A DNA stretch of 64,000 nucleotides from Allomuricauda sp. ARW1Y1 (GTDB lineage: Bacteria > Bacteroidota > Bacteroidia > Flavobacteriales > Flavobacteriaceae): contig NZ_JACBZU010000004.1 in NCBI RefSeq assembly GCF_013407935.1, forward strand, positions 248,001-312,000. Direction: 5' to 3'. This document shows, piece by piece, positions 36,827 through 45,969 of this stretch (position 1 is its first letter; each line of letters starts with the position of its first letter). The notes under the pieces were generated by a model, which worked only from the letters and a program-made list of their open reading frames with translations, was not told the origin of the DNA and made no database searches. The translations under genes and the position numbers were made by a program.

Positions 36827-37177
36827 TTATTTGAGCTTTTTGTTATTTTGATGACGGTCGTGGTCACGTTTGGTCTTTAGGTCCAACTTTTTATCAAAAG
36901 CCTTTTGCAGGTCGATGCCCGTTTGATTGGCCAAACAAAGCACCACAAAGACCACATCGGCGAGTTCTTCCCCTAAATCTTTGGCCTTGTCGGATTCCTT
37001 TTCGCTTTGTTCACCATAGCGTCTGGCGATTATTCGTGCCACCTCTCCCACCTCTTCGGTGAGCTGGGCCATATTGGTCAGTTCGTTAAAGTATCGGACC
37101 CCGTGGTTTTTGATCCATTCATCAACCGCTTTTTGTGCATTTTCTATGTTCACCTCAGAGGAATTTAAAATCTGCAC
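36827..37177 (-). CDS. MazG-like nucleotide pyrophosphohydrolase
   Basis: A 116-residue all-alpha NTP pyrophosphatase. The metal-binding motif is EEVGEVARIIARR followed by DLGEELADVVFVVLCLANQ, the standard EExxE...ExxD layout. The likely role is to remove non-canonical nucleotides. It is 21 bp after the last DUF3857 gene and 42 bp before aroA, so it may share their transcript. Confidence 0.88.
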   Translation of the reverse strand: MQILNSSEVNIENAQKAVDEWIKNHGVRYFNELTNMAQLTEEVGEVARIIARRYGEQSEKESDKAKDLGEELADVVFVVLCLANQTGIDLQKAFDKKLDLKTKRDHDRHQNNKKLK

Positions 37178-37198
37178 TAAGGTACTAACAATACTCTT

Positions 37199-39160
37199 TT
37201 AGACCTTTTCAAACACCAAATAACTTTGGTTGATGCTGGTCACAGCCTGTTCAAACAACTCTTTTATAAATAAATAGCCCTCACTTTTGTATTGTGTTGA
37301 ACGCAATTGAAGGTTAAAGAAAATGATGACATTGTTCTCGGATGTAGAACAGTTAAACCTAAGCACTCCACTCCCTCCCGGAAGTGCCAAGTTGTTGTTT
37401 TGTGGAAGGCTCTTCACCCGATAACCTTTTGGGATAGTAATGTTGGCCATGTACTTGTAATTGCGAAGGTACCCAAAATCGACAGGGTAGTTCCTCTCTG
37501 AGCTTTTGAAAGGGTTACTTTGGAAAAAGCGAATCAAAAACGGGTTAAAATAAATGCTGGTAGAGGTATCCAAGTTTTCCAACTCGAAGCTAAAATGTTC
37601 CATTAACAAATTGTCATTGGATTTCTCGGCATCCAGCTCATATTGATCTATGTAAAAGTCACCATTGGTATTCTTTTCCACCTCATCCAAATATTGCTGA
37701 TTGGTAATACTTGATAAATGGTTTCTTTTGAAGTAGGCTTCATATCCTCGGGACATCTCATCAAAAGTTCCTCGCGCAGTGCCCTCATCTAAATTTAGGT
37801 CAAGCTGAAGCATCACTTCCTTGCTATTCCCTTTGGGCGATTCGATGTCGTACCAATAACTTTCCCCATCGAGGTCCATAACCCTTCCATAATAGTTCAG
37901 GCAACGGTAGGGAAGCATTCCGAAGGGAAGCTGTTTTTCCGTGGCATCCAAAAGATATGTGGTTCCGTCAATATCGAGTTTGGCAATTACATAATTAAAA
38001 TCCGACATTACTGGATGGCTTCTTTTTGGAAGCCCGTGAGCCCTTGTGGAGAGCAACATCAAATCGGCATCCATTCCTGCAGCATTGAGCAGATTGATCA
38101 AAGTAATGTTGATTTCCGCTACGTTGCCAACACCCTCGTCAAATGCTTTTTTCACGTTATTGTCCCGAAAGATTCCAAACTTTCCGTTCCAAGAATAATG
38201 GGATTTCACAAAGTTGTAAAGATTGAGTGCCTTTTCCTGCTCTTCCTCCGTACCAGTGATGATGTCTATTGGTACGTTTCGTTCAAAATAGTTCTTTTTT
38301 CTAAGTTGCCCCCCGATATCACGATCTGATCTAAATTCCTTATCAACATCTTTCCAAGATTTGGTATACCGCTCTTTAACCCCCCGAAAACTCAGGTATT
38401 CGGATAGCTCAAACTCCAAACGAGATTGATAATTAGAAGCGGCAAGCATATATTCCTCGTCACTTTTAAAAGCAGGCACATCTTCCATAACGTACTTGAG
38501 CACCTCGCAGTCCGCTTGTTTATTGACGTTGGGAATACTAAAGCAATTCTCTTTTATTGTTGCTTCATTTACCGTTAAGGGCAGGTTTCCAAATAAAGAT
38601 CGGTTATAACTGTAGTTCCCAGGGATCTTAGCATTATACTCCGTGTAAACCTTGGGAATGTCGTCTTGGAAATCCCATCCGTTTAAGTTGTAAAAAAAAG
38701 GGGACTGAACTTCATAAGTAAATTCCAAAATAGATCCTTCCTGCACATTGGAAAAGGTAAATCTTTTCTCCGACCAATGTTCGTTGACTTCGGCATCAAA
38801 TATATTATTGTCCATCACAATGTGCTTTAAGCCATCTGTATGGGTTATGGCTCTAATATCGTTTACCTCTTCAGTACCCGTATCGGAATGGTAGTACGGA
38901 ATACGGATATCTGCCTCCGAAAACCCCTTTTTGTCCAATATCTTGATTTTGGCATGATACTTTTTTATCAACCAGACATACCCTCGCCTAACTTCAAAGA
39001 AATTGTCTCCTTTTTCAAAAAGATACACTGCATGGGCCGTCGTATCCTTTTCATAGGTCTTGAATGCAGATTCGAAAATGGTCAGTTCTCCAAATTCCAA
39101 TTGCTGTCCCTGCAAAACCATATGCTGCAGAAGCAGCAAGAGAATCCCTGTTTTTTTCAT
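37199..39160 (-). CDS. DUF3857/transglutaminase-fold secreted protein, catalytic Cys and His absent (paralogue 1)
   Basis: A 653-residue exported protein with signal peptide (MKKTGILLLLLQHMVLQGQQ), an N-terminal DUF3857-type beta domain, a central transglutaminase-like domain (about 300-410) and a C-terminal beta domain. The position of the catalytic Cys reads GNVAE (Val347), His is Tyr390 (FNYVIA), while the Asp in LLDATEK (405) is kept. It is thus probably a binding rather than catalytic protein. Third of three tandem paralogues; function unknown, acts beyond the inner membrane. Confidence 0.85.
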   Translation of the reverse strand: MKKTGILLLLLQHMVLQGQQLEFGELTIFESAFKTYEKDTTAHAVYLFEKGDNFFEVRRGYVWLIKKYHAKIKILDKKGFSEADIRIPYYHSDTGTEEVNDIRAITHTDGLKHIVMDNNIFDAEVNEHWSEKRFTFSNVQEGSILEFTYEVQSPFFYNLNGWDFQDDIPKVYTEYNAKIPGNYSYNRSLFGNLPLTVNEATIKENCFSIPNVNKQADCEVLKYVMEDVPAFKSDEEYMLAASNYQSRLEFELSEYLSFRGVKERYTKSWKDVDKEFRSDRDIGGQLRKKNYFERNVPIDIITGTEEEQEKALNLYNFVKSHYSWNGKFGIFRDNNVKKAFDEGVGNVAEINITLINLLNAAGMDADLMLLSTRAHGLPKRSHPVMSDFNYVIAKLDIDGTTYLLDATEKQLPFGMLPYRCLNYYGRVMDLDGESYWYDIESPKGNSKEVMLQLDLNLDEGTARGTFDEMSRGYEAYFKRNHLSSITNQQYLDEVEKNTNGDFYIDQYELDAEKSNDNLLMEHFSFELENLDTSTSIYFNPFLIRFFQSNPFKSSERNYPVDFGYLRNYKYMANITIPKGYRVKSLPQNNNLALPGGSGVLRFNCSTSENNVIIFFNLQLRSTQYKSEGYLFIKELFEQAVTSINQSYLVFEKV

Positions 39161-39167
39161 AGGTGTG

Positions 39168-41180
39168 CTACAGTTTGGTAAGGATTACTTTTTCAGCTTC
39201 CTTTTTCACGATATGACCGTAAAACTCCTTTAAATCTGGATAATAACTGGCTGGAATCACATGGGTGTTAAGTTCCGTTTCTACACGGGCGTTAATGATG
39301 TTGTTTTCGGCAGATATGATGTACTTAAACTGTCCCATGTTTTCGGGAAGGGCAACCGCAATGGGTTCCGGGATTGACTCTACAGCATATCCTTCGGGAA
39401 TATTGATGGTAATCAAGTATTTATCCGTCCAAGGATATCCGTAATCGATAGGGAACTCCCTCTTTTCTGTTTTGAAGGGGTTTTCACTGGTAGTGAGATA
39501 AAAAAGAGGTGATAGGTATAGTTTCCCTGCTATTTCCTCATAAGCTGATTCTTTACTATAGCTGAACGTTTGAACAACGGGTTTGGACAAGTCGTCTTGA
39601 TTTTGGAGTTCAAAATCCGAAATTTCCAGGTCGCCGTAGCGCTTTTCCAGCTCATCCAAATATGAATCCTCGGAGCCTTCCCCAAAATTGTTCCTAAAAA
39701 TAAAGGCATTGTTTGCGGTATACTGCTGACGGTACCTGCCATGAATGGAACCATCATCGTTTAGGTCAACGCTCATCATAACAGCATCGAGTGATTTTGT
39801 TTTTGGGGTAAGATCTACTTGAACAGAAGTACCGTCTTCTTTAATCAGTCTGCCAAACCAGTTCAACGCACGCATGGGCAGTACATCGGGAAATGCATTT
39901 TTTTCGGTCGCATCCAAAAGTACAAAGCCATTATCGAGCTGGAGCCCTGCCACTACATAATTAAAGCCATCGCTGGTAGGCAGTAAAGGGATACCGTGCG
40001 ATCTTGTACTTACCAAGACAGGATCTGCTTGCAATCCGGCATACCGAAGCATGGCTATCAGCATCAGATTGATCTCGGCCACATTGCCCTTGCCTTCTTT
40101 ATAAGCTTTACGAATGCCTTGGCTGCTGCAGCCCACACCTACAAAATTATCCCAGTTCATTTTGTTCTTTACAAACTGGAATAGGGCCATCGCCTTTTCT
40201 GAATCGGATGAAAGCCCATTTAGGACTTGGTCCACATCATCATCAAAATAGTTTTTCCTGTTCAGCTCATCTCCAAAACTGTCGTAGTCGTAAATGGATT
40301 TTGCCACATCCTCCCAGGTTAAACTGTAGTTTTTAAATGGTTGGTTGGGAAAACGGGTAGAAGCCAGTTCAAATTTTATCGATGTTCTAAAATTGTTGAT
40401 ATTGCTGGTATATTTTTCCTCGAGCAGTGCAGGAATACCGGAAGCTTTCATGGTATAGATGTTTTCCAAAAAGTTTAGGGTCCCACTTGTTCGTGTGGTT
40501 CTCCCTAGGCTGCCTGTTTGATCAGAGCTTCTGTAGGAAACGTTAATCGTTCTATTTTCATTGGATTGATCAAACTTGATGGCATGAAATCCCCTGCTAT
40601 ATTGCTTAAAGTAAAAATACTCCGGAATCTCCAATCGTATTTCTACATCGTCCACGGGAATATCATATTGAAATTTGAACTCATCGATACTCCAGTACAT
40701 GGGAGATACAATTTTATACTCAATGTCCAACACACTACCTTCCTTAACTTCTGGCATGGTGATGGAGGCCTTGTTCCTGTATTCGTTTACTTCTTCAATA
40801 AAAACACCGTCATTCTTCAATTTGGTATCCACAACTTTTCCATTCACCATATTATAGGTAAACCCTTTTATACTGGAAATATCCTCCTTATTGGTACCTC
40901 CTGCATATAGTGGAACTTGAAGGGTGGCCCAATCAAACCCCTCCTTGTTGTAGATTTTAATCCGGTAATGCACCTCTCTCACAAGGCTCCAGCCTGTTTC
41001 ATACTGATAATTGTATCGTACCCATTCATTTTTGTGCAATATGGCCGCATTGGCCTCTGGATAAAGGGCATGTTGTGTTGCTGATACCTCCTCTTCGGAC
41101 ACTTTTCCAAATTTTACTTCTTCGGCACTTACCACTGCTTGCTGAGCCAGCAAAAGCAGAAAAAACAATCTTAATTTCAT
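39168..41180 (-). CDS. DUF3857/transglutaminase-fold secreted protein, catalytic Cys and His absent (paralogue 2)
   Basis: A 670-residue exported protein with the same layout as its neighbours: signal peptide ending VVSAE, DUF3857, transglutaminase-like domain, C-terminal beta domain. At the catalytic site GNVAE replaces GDCKG (Val367) and FNYVVA replaces NHVFLN (Tyr408); Asp423 remains. It is closest to paralogue 1 (shared STRxHGxP, NYFxxxV, GNVAEIN blocks). The start overlaps the paralogue 3 stop by 4 bp, indicating coupled translation. Confidence 0.85.
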   Translation of the reverse strand: MKLRLFFLLLLAQQAVVSAEEVKFGKVSEEEVSATQHALYPEANAAILHKNEWVRYNYQYETGWSLVREVHYRIKIYNKEGFDWATLQVPLYAGGTNKEDISSIKGFTYNMVNGKVVDTKLKNDGVFIEEVNEYRNKASITMPEVKEGSVLDIEYKIVSPMYWSIDEFKFQYDIPVDDVEIRLEIPEYFYFKQYSRGFHAIKFDQSNENRTINVSYRSSDQTGSLGRTTRTSGTLNFLENIYTMKASGIPALLEEKYTSNINNFRTSIKFELASTRFPNQPFKNYSLTWEDVAKSIYDYDSFGDELNRKNYFDDDVDQVLNGLSSDSEKAMALFQFVKNKMNWDNFVGVGCSSQGIRKAYKEGKGNVAEINLMLIAMLRYAGLQADPVLVSTRSHGIPLLPTSDGFNYVVAGLQLDNGFVLLDATEKNAFPDVLPMRALNWFGRLIKEDGTSVQVDLTPKTKSLDAVMMSVDLNDDGSIHGRYRQQYTANNAFIFRNNFGEGSEDSYLDELEKRYGDLEISDFELQNQDDLSKPVVQTFSYSKESAYEEIAGKLYLSPLFYLTTSENPFKTEKREFPIDYGYPWTDKYLITINIPEGYAVESIPEPIAVALPENMGQFKYIISAENNIINARVETELNTHVIPASYYPDLKEFYGHIVKKEAEKVILTKL

Positions 41181-43078
41181 GACTTCTTTTTACTTAAAAC
41201 GATTTTTGCGTTGTCATATCCGGCGACCTTCTTTCTAAAATCCCGATATAGTTTATAATCTTCCTTTGGATACTCTCCTGATTTGATGAGCAGTCGCCTT
41301 TTATAAACAAGGACCCCAGGTTCTTTTGGCTCAACAGATACGGCATAGGAACCAAACTTGGTATCTTCTTCTATGGGAAGTATCAAGGTTTCCACAACAT
41401 AGCCTTCGGGCAAACGGATGGTAAACTCATCCTCATCCAAATATCCCCTAGAAATGATCAGCGGCATTTTTCTGTTTCTAACTCTATCGGGAACCCCCAA
41501 ATTTCTGTTGGAAATGTTGGGTGCGAACAAGAGTTTGTCACCCGCACTGGAAAGGTAATTGTCGGCCTTAAAATCAACCGTTTCCAGAAATTCGATCTTA
41601 TCTTCATTATTCTGATAGGCTACCTCTCCAAGCTGCAAATCTTGAACGTAGCTCCAGTATGATTTGTAAAATTCCTCCTGCTCCGATCGTGTGTTTGTGG
41701 TTCGCCAATATTTTTGGTCGTACTGGGATCCCCTTGAGAATATTTGTACATGTCCGGTTACATTCCGTTGGTTTCCCACTTGAACATCTGCCTTGGTAAG
41801 TTGATAATTTTCTTCATCTGGATTTCTTTTGGTCCGCACCATTTCTCCACCCTGTGGGGTTATTTTTAGTACATTTCTATTATCGGTAAACGTCCCTAAA
41901 TGGTTTACGGGAGTGGTTTGGCTGGTACACTCCAACCAAATTTCATCGTTCTCCAAGGGTACGTTTAAAAAAACATGGTTCCCTTGGATAGAAGGAAAAT
42001 CCTTGTCCAAATGTCTGATCTGTCTTCCCGCATGTACAACTGTGTAATAGGACTCGACCCCTACAGCCTTCAGCAGTGCCTTGGTATAATTGGTAAGCCC
42101 CTTGCAGTCTCCATACTTTACGCGGTCTACATCTGATGCACTGATGGGCATCCAGCCGCCTATCCCGAGCTGAACACTGATGTATCTGGTATTTTCCTGT
42201 ACATAATCGTACACGATCCTGGTTTTCTCCAAAGGATCGGATATGTCTTTTACCAAGTTTTTCACATGAGTAATCGTGGCTTCGGACAACTCATCCCTGC
42301 CCGCCAACAACTCATCGTTCATCCACTTGCCCAACTCCTGCCAAGTAGTAGCCCTACCATTGACACCCTCCAAATGAAACTCGTTCATAGCGATTTTTAC
42401 TTGGGGTACAAGATTGCGAAACGATGGGGATAATGGTTCCCGCTCCATGGGCACCAAGTTTTTAGCCTTGTACGAGATGCCATTGTTCATTTCTTTCGCA
42501 GCAATCCCATAGTCACCAAAATTCACTTCCTTATGTCTGAAGGGTATGCCGTTCTCCACGGTAAAGGAAAACTCACTTCTCTCGGTACCCACCCGATAAT
42601 CATCCAAAAAGGACCAATTCGGGGCAAAAGCGGTGTTAGGAGTTGTATAGACTTTACTAAATTCGATGGTATAAGGATATTGTGAAGGGGTATAGCGCAT
42701 GACCAAAACCCTTGAATCCGAATAGAGCGTTCCCCCACTAATGGCACTTTGGTCCAAAAAATCCCTTTTCTTAATTTTTTTGATTTCCTCACCACTCGCA
42801 TTATAAACAATCGCCTCCAAGTCGGAAACCTTGTCATTTTTTTCATAGAAGGCAAAAGCATGTACATGCTCATCCCCATTTTCGTTAAGAACGGTGACGA
42901 CACGCTTGCTGGTTATGGTCATCTTGTCCAGAGCTTCGACAACTACATCCATTTTATCCAAACGAACTACGGCATCGGCATTATCCAATAGTTCTTTGGG
43001 GATGGATGTTAGACTGTAATCTTGGGAAAATGAATACTGAAAAAGTAAGGTTGAGAGTAATAGAAAATAAAATCGCAT
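41177..43078 (-). CDS. DUF3857/transglutaminase-fold secreted protein with intact Cys and His (paralogue 3)
   Basis: A 633-residue exported protein with signal peptide (about 1-19), DUF3857 domain, and a transglutaminase domain with Cys325 (KYGDCKGLTNYTKALL) and His368 (GNHVFLNV). The third residue is Glu383 (WLECTS) where Asp is usual. It could therefore be an active peptidase or transglutaminase-like enzyme of the periplasm. It is the first gene of the three-gene set and has a promoter region with an 11-bp inverted repeat upstream. Confidence 0.85.
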   Translation of the reverse strand: MRFYFLLLSTLLFQYSFSQDYSLTSIPKELLDNADAVVRLDKMDVVVEALDKMTITSKRVVTVLNENGDEHVHAFAFYEKNDKVSDLEAIVYNASGEEIKKIKKRDFLDQSAISGGTLYSDSRVLVMRYTPSQYPYTIEFSKVYTTPNTAFAPNWSFLDDYRVGTERSEFSFTVENGIPFRHKEVNFGDYGIAAKEMNNGISYKAKNLVPMEREPLSPSFRNLVPQVKIAMNEFHLEGVNGRATTWQELGKWMNDELLAGRDELSEATITHVKNLVKDISDPLEKTRIVYDYVQENTRYISVQLGIGGWMPISASDVDRVKYGDCKGLTNYTKALLKAVGVESYYTVVHAGRQIRHLDKDFPSIQGNHVFLNVPLENDEIWLECTSQTTPVNHLGTFTDNRNVLKITPQGGEMVRTKRNPDEENYQLTKADVQVGNQRNVTGHVQIFSRGSQYDQKYWRTTNTRSEQEEFYKSYWSYVQDLQLGEVAYQNNEDKIEFLETVDFKADNYLSSAGDKLLFAPNISNRNLGVPDRVRNRKMPLIISRGYLDEDEFTIRLPEGYVVETLILPIEEDTKFGSYAVSVEPKEPGVLVYKRRLLIKSGEYPKEDYKLYRDFRKKVAGYDNAKIVLSKKKS

Positions 43079-43081
43079 TGG

Positions 43082-43132
43082 TTGTAGGAAATCGTTTTTT
43101 AGGACAACGCTAAAGTGGTTAATTTCCTACAA
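43082..43132. repeat. 11-bp inverted repeat upstream of the DUF3857 operon
   Basis: TTGTAGGAAAT (43082-43092) and ATTTCCTACAA (43122-43132) are perfect inverted repeats separated by 29 bp, starting 4 bp before the paralogue 3 ATG. Either an operator with two half sites or a stem in the 5' leader that could mask the start codon region. Confidence 0.6.
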
Positions 43133-43160
43133 TAACGATATTTTTTTCGACAAAAAGCAC

Positions 43161-43613
43161 CTATTCCTTATTTTTTGTGTCAATTATTATGGTCACGGGA
43201 CCATCATTGAGTAGTTCCACTTTCATGTCGGCCCCAAAAATACCTGTACCCACCTTCTTTCCAAGCTTTTGCTCCAAAACCGCTACAAATCTTTCATACA
43301 TGGGAATCGCAACATCAGGTTTTGCCGATTTGATGTAAGAAGGTCTGTTTCCTTTTTTGGTTTGGGCATGCAGGGTAAATTGGCTTACCACGATAATTTC
43401 TCCGTCAATATCGACCACCGATCGGTTCATCACATCATTTTCATCATTGAAGATGCGGAGATTTACGATTTTGTTTGCTAACCATTCCACATCCTCTTGG
43501 CCATCAGCATCCTCAATCCCCAATAATACCAAGAGACCATCCCCGATAGAGGAAACGACCTGACCATCTACGGTAACACTTGCTTTGGATACTCTTTGCA
43601 ATACAGCTCTCAT
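43161..43613 (-). CDS. dtd: D-aminoacyl-tRNA deacylase
   Basis: Removes D-amino acids (and Gly) from mischarged tRNA. At 150 residues it has the standard length, with MRAVLQRVSKASVTVDG at the N-terminus, the SQFTLHAQTKKGNRPSY active-site block and the C-terminal LLNDGPVTIIIDT containing the Gly-cisPro motif. It starts 8 bp after rsgA, so the two are probably one transcript. Confidence 0.96.
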   Translation of the reverse strand: MRAVLQRVSKASVTVDGQVVSSIGDGLLVLLGIEDADGQEDVEWLANKIVNLRIFNDENDVMNRSVVDIDGEIIVVSQFTLHAQTKKGNRPSYIKSAKPDVAIPMYERFVAVLEQKLGKKVGTGIFGADMKVELLNDGPVTIIIDTKNKE

Positions 43614-43621
43614 AATATTCC

Positions 43622-44554
43622 CTACCTATATGTTTGATCTTCCTCCCCAGTTATCATCTGAACATAGCTTCGGTAACGGCTGGCGGCTATTTCATCACGT
43701 TCCAAAGCTTCCTTAATGGCACATTTAGGTTCGTCCAAATGGAGACAGTTATTGAACTTACATTCGGATTTTAATGCAAAAAACTCAGGAAAATAGTCTC
43801 CAATTTCTTCTTTCTCCATATCCACAATGCCAAAACCTTTGATACCGGGCGTGTCAATGATACGGGCATCAAAAGAAAGGTCGTACATCTCGGCAAAAGT
43901 GGTGGTGTGCTGTCCCTGCATGTGTTGCTCGGAAATCTCTGCGGTCTTGAGTTGCAGTCCGGGTTCCAAGGCATTGACCAAAGTTGACTTGCCTACCCCC
44001 GAGTGCCCAGCGAACATGCTGGTTTTGCCAAGCATCAGTTCCCTTACTTTATCTACATTCGAGCCCTGTTTGGCTTCAATCTGAAGGCATGTGTACCTTA
44101 TTTTGGTATATAGATCTATTAACCAGTCAACTTCGAACCGTTCCTCCTTGGAGTAAACGTCCATCTTGTTAAATAGCAGCACCACGGGTATGTCGTAAGC
44201 CTCGGCAGTCACCAAAAAGCGATCAATAAAACTGGTAAAGGTTGGTGGATTGTTCAAAGTGACCAATAAAAATACCTGGTCCAAGTTGGCGGCAATAATA
44301 TGGGTCTGCTTGGAAAGCTTCACTGATTTACGGACAATATAGTTTTTTCGATCTTCGATAGCTGAAATTATCCCAACTGTTTCATCGCCAATCGTTTCCA
44401 ACTCAAACTCGACCATATCCCCCACGGCAACAGGATTGGTGCTTTTAATGCCCTGGGTACGGAACTTTCCTTTGATTCGGCACTCATAAAACACTCCCTC
44501 CGAGGATTTTACGGTATACCAGCTTCCCGTTGATTTATAAACAGTTCCGTTCAC
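43622..44554 (-). CDS. rsgA: Ribosome small subunit-dependent GTPase RsgA
   Basis: Circularly permuted GTPase that checks late 30S assembly. The 310-residue protein has an N-terminal OB fold, then G4 (LFNKMDVY), the P-loop GHSGVGKSTLVN, G3 (DTPGIKGFG) in the permuted order, and a C-terminal zinc finger CKFNNCLHLDEPKC. Confidence 0.96.
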   Translation of the reverse strand: MNGTVYKSTGSWYTVKSSEGVFYECRIKGKFRTQGIKSTNPVAVGDMVEFELETIGDETVGIISAIEDRKNYIVRKSVKLSKQTHIIAANLDQVFLLVTLNNPPTFTSFIDRFLVTAEAYDIPVVLLFNKMDVYSKEERFEVDWLIDLYTKIRYTCLQIEAKQGSNVDKVRELMLGKTSMFAGHSGVGKSTLVNALEPGLQLKTAEISEQHMQGQHTTTFAEMYDLSFDARIIDTPGIKGFGIVDMEKEEIGDYFPEFFALKSECKFNNCLHLDEPKCAIKEALERDEIAASRYRSYVQMITGEEDQTYR

Positions 44555-44649
44555 TTTTTGTTTATATTTTGATTACAAAGAAACAATATTCCATCTTCTT
44601 CGTTATATATCTTTATCAATAGTTTTAACAATCATCATCTTTATCTATT

Positions 44650-45090
44650 ATGAAAAAAATCATTTTGGCTGCTGTGGTCATGTTTGCAGCAAGTTTTACC
44701 ATGAGTGCGCAGCAGTACCGGGTCATTACCAGTGTTGAATCCATCGTCCCCAATGGTTTGGGAAGATCCAGAATCATCAACGCTTTGGAAGAGAAAGATT
44801 ACAAGGAATTCACCACTGTACAAACGGAGGATGACAACACGCGAAACAAGTCTGATCGAAGTGAAATCCGTGTGAAGAATTTTGAGGAGACCAAACTTTT
44901 GAACTTCTATAACCTCGGTGGTATCCGATTCCAGAATATCGCAGCCAACGATGCCGTGATCACTTCCATGATCAACGATATGATTTCCAACGGATGGGAA
45001 TTGGCCTTTGTGGTAAGTGGTGTGGAGAGTGAAGGCGGAAAAGGGGATGGACAGGGAATTTTCATTACCCGATATATTTTTAGAAAATAA
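44650..45090 (+). CDS. Small secreted protein of unknown function
   Basis: A 146-residue protein with a clear signal peptide (MKKIILAAVVMFAASFTMSAQ). The mature part is short and ends IFITRYIFRK. The segment SMINDMISNGWELAFVVSGVE resembles the small DUF4177-type fold, in which a Trp follows an Asn-Gly turn; that link is weak. Divergent from rsgA and followed by a strong terminator, so it is a single-gene unit. Confidence 0.75.
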   Translation: MKKIILAAVVMFAASFTMSAQQYRVITSVESIVPNGLGRSRIINALEEKDYKEFTTVQTEDDNTRNKSDRSEIRVKNFEETKLLNFYNLGGIRFQNIAANDAVITSMINDMISNGWELAFVVSGVESEGGKGDGQGIFITRYIFRK

Positions 45091-45112
45091 CCTTACCGAC
45101 CGATATAAAACC

Positions 45113-45145
45113 AAAAAGCCCTCCAAGTTTTGGAGGGCTTTTTTT
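45113..45145. terminator. Strong bidirectional intrinsic terminator
   Basis: AAAAAGCCCTCCAA and TTGGAGGGCTTTTT form a perfect stem with a 3-nt loop and T-runs on both strands. It serves the small secreted protein (plus) and the GIN-domain gene (minus). Confidence 0.9.
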
Positions 45146-45162
45146 GTAGACAACAAGTTTCA

Positions 45163-45837
45163 TTAATTCTTAATGTAGACCCTTCCGCCCACAAAGGTTC
45201 TTTTGTTCACCGTTTGCGGATTTCCGTAAACGTGTACATCGCCTCCTGCCCTAACATTGACATCCACCAGCTCAGAAGCAAATACATCGGCCTCGCCGCC
45301 TGCGGAAATCTTTACATCTGTGGTACTGGTGCGCAGTTCCCTACCTTCAAAAATACCGCCGGTGTTTATGACAACGGTTTGGTTTTTGGCCAAACCCGAA
45401 GCTTTCACGATACCGCCAGTAACCGCGCGTATGTCGGCATAATCCACATCCATTCCAATACGGATGGTGGCACCTTCTTGGGCACGCAATTCAATTTTGC
45501 TTTTCTGCACCATCTCGTTACAGGTAATCTGGGCACCTTCGTTGCCGTCAATAACATCCAAATCGGTGTAATAAACCTCAATCATGGTGTCCTCCCCCTG
45601 AAACTTTTTGTCCAACTGCATGCGCAGCTTCAAAGTTCCATTTTTGTTGGTCCATTTGATATCGTCCACATTCCATCCTTTAATCATAATTTTGTTCTCA
45701 TCGGATTGGATCAAATTGACCTCGATCAAATCAAAAACCTTGATTTTGTTGAATTCACCCACCTCGGTATCAATGATTCGTTGCGAAAACATGACCAAGG
45801 GAAGCAAGAGCATTCCAAGTGTGTATAATTTTTTCAT
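45163..45837 (-). CDS. Secreted GIN-domain (DUF2807) protein
   Basis: A 224-residue exported protein with signal peptide MKKLYTLGMLLLPLVMFSQ. I chose the ATG at 45837 for this signal; the frame continues upstream without one. The mature part is a head GIN domain: repeated short beta strands (VIDGNEGAQITCNEMVQKSKIELRAQEGATI; TGGIVKASGLAKNQTVVINTGG) forming a right-handed beta helix. These domains are frequent in Bacteroidota; the function is unknown, possibly adhesion or polymer binding. Confidence 0.85.
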   Translation of the reverse strand: MKKLYTLGMLLLPLVMFSQRIIDTEVGEFNKIKVFDLIEVNLIQSDENKIMIKGWNVDDIKWTNKNGTLKLRMQLDKKFQGEDTMIEVYYTDLDVIDGNEGAQITCNEMVQKSKIELRAQEGATIRIGMDVDYADIRAVTGGIVKASGLAKNQTVVINTGGIFEGRELRTSTTDVKISAGGEADVFASELVDVNVRAGGDVHVYGNPQTVNKRTFVGGRVYIKN

Positions 45838-45969
45838 GATAGCGTGTTTTACCCTTAAAAGATACCCTTTCTTTCGTTTTGTTACAGTTTGAAACAAAAA
45901 AACTGTTTGCAGACCCGAATTTATCGGGACCACAAACAGTCTTTGCAATCAAGCTGATGAAAAATCCGC

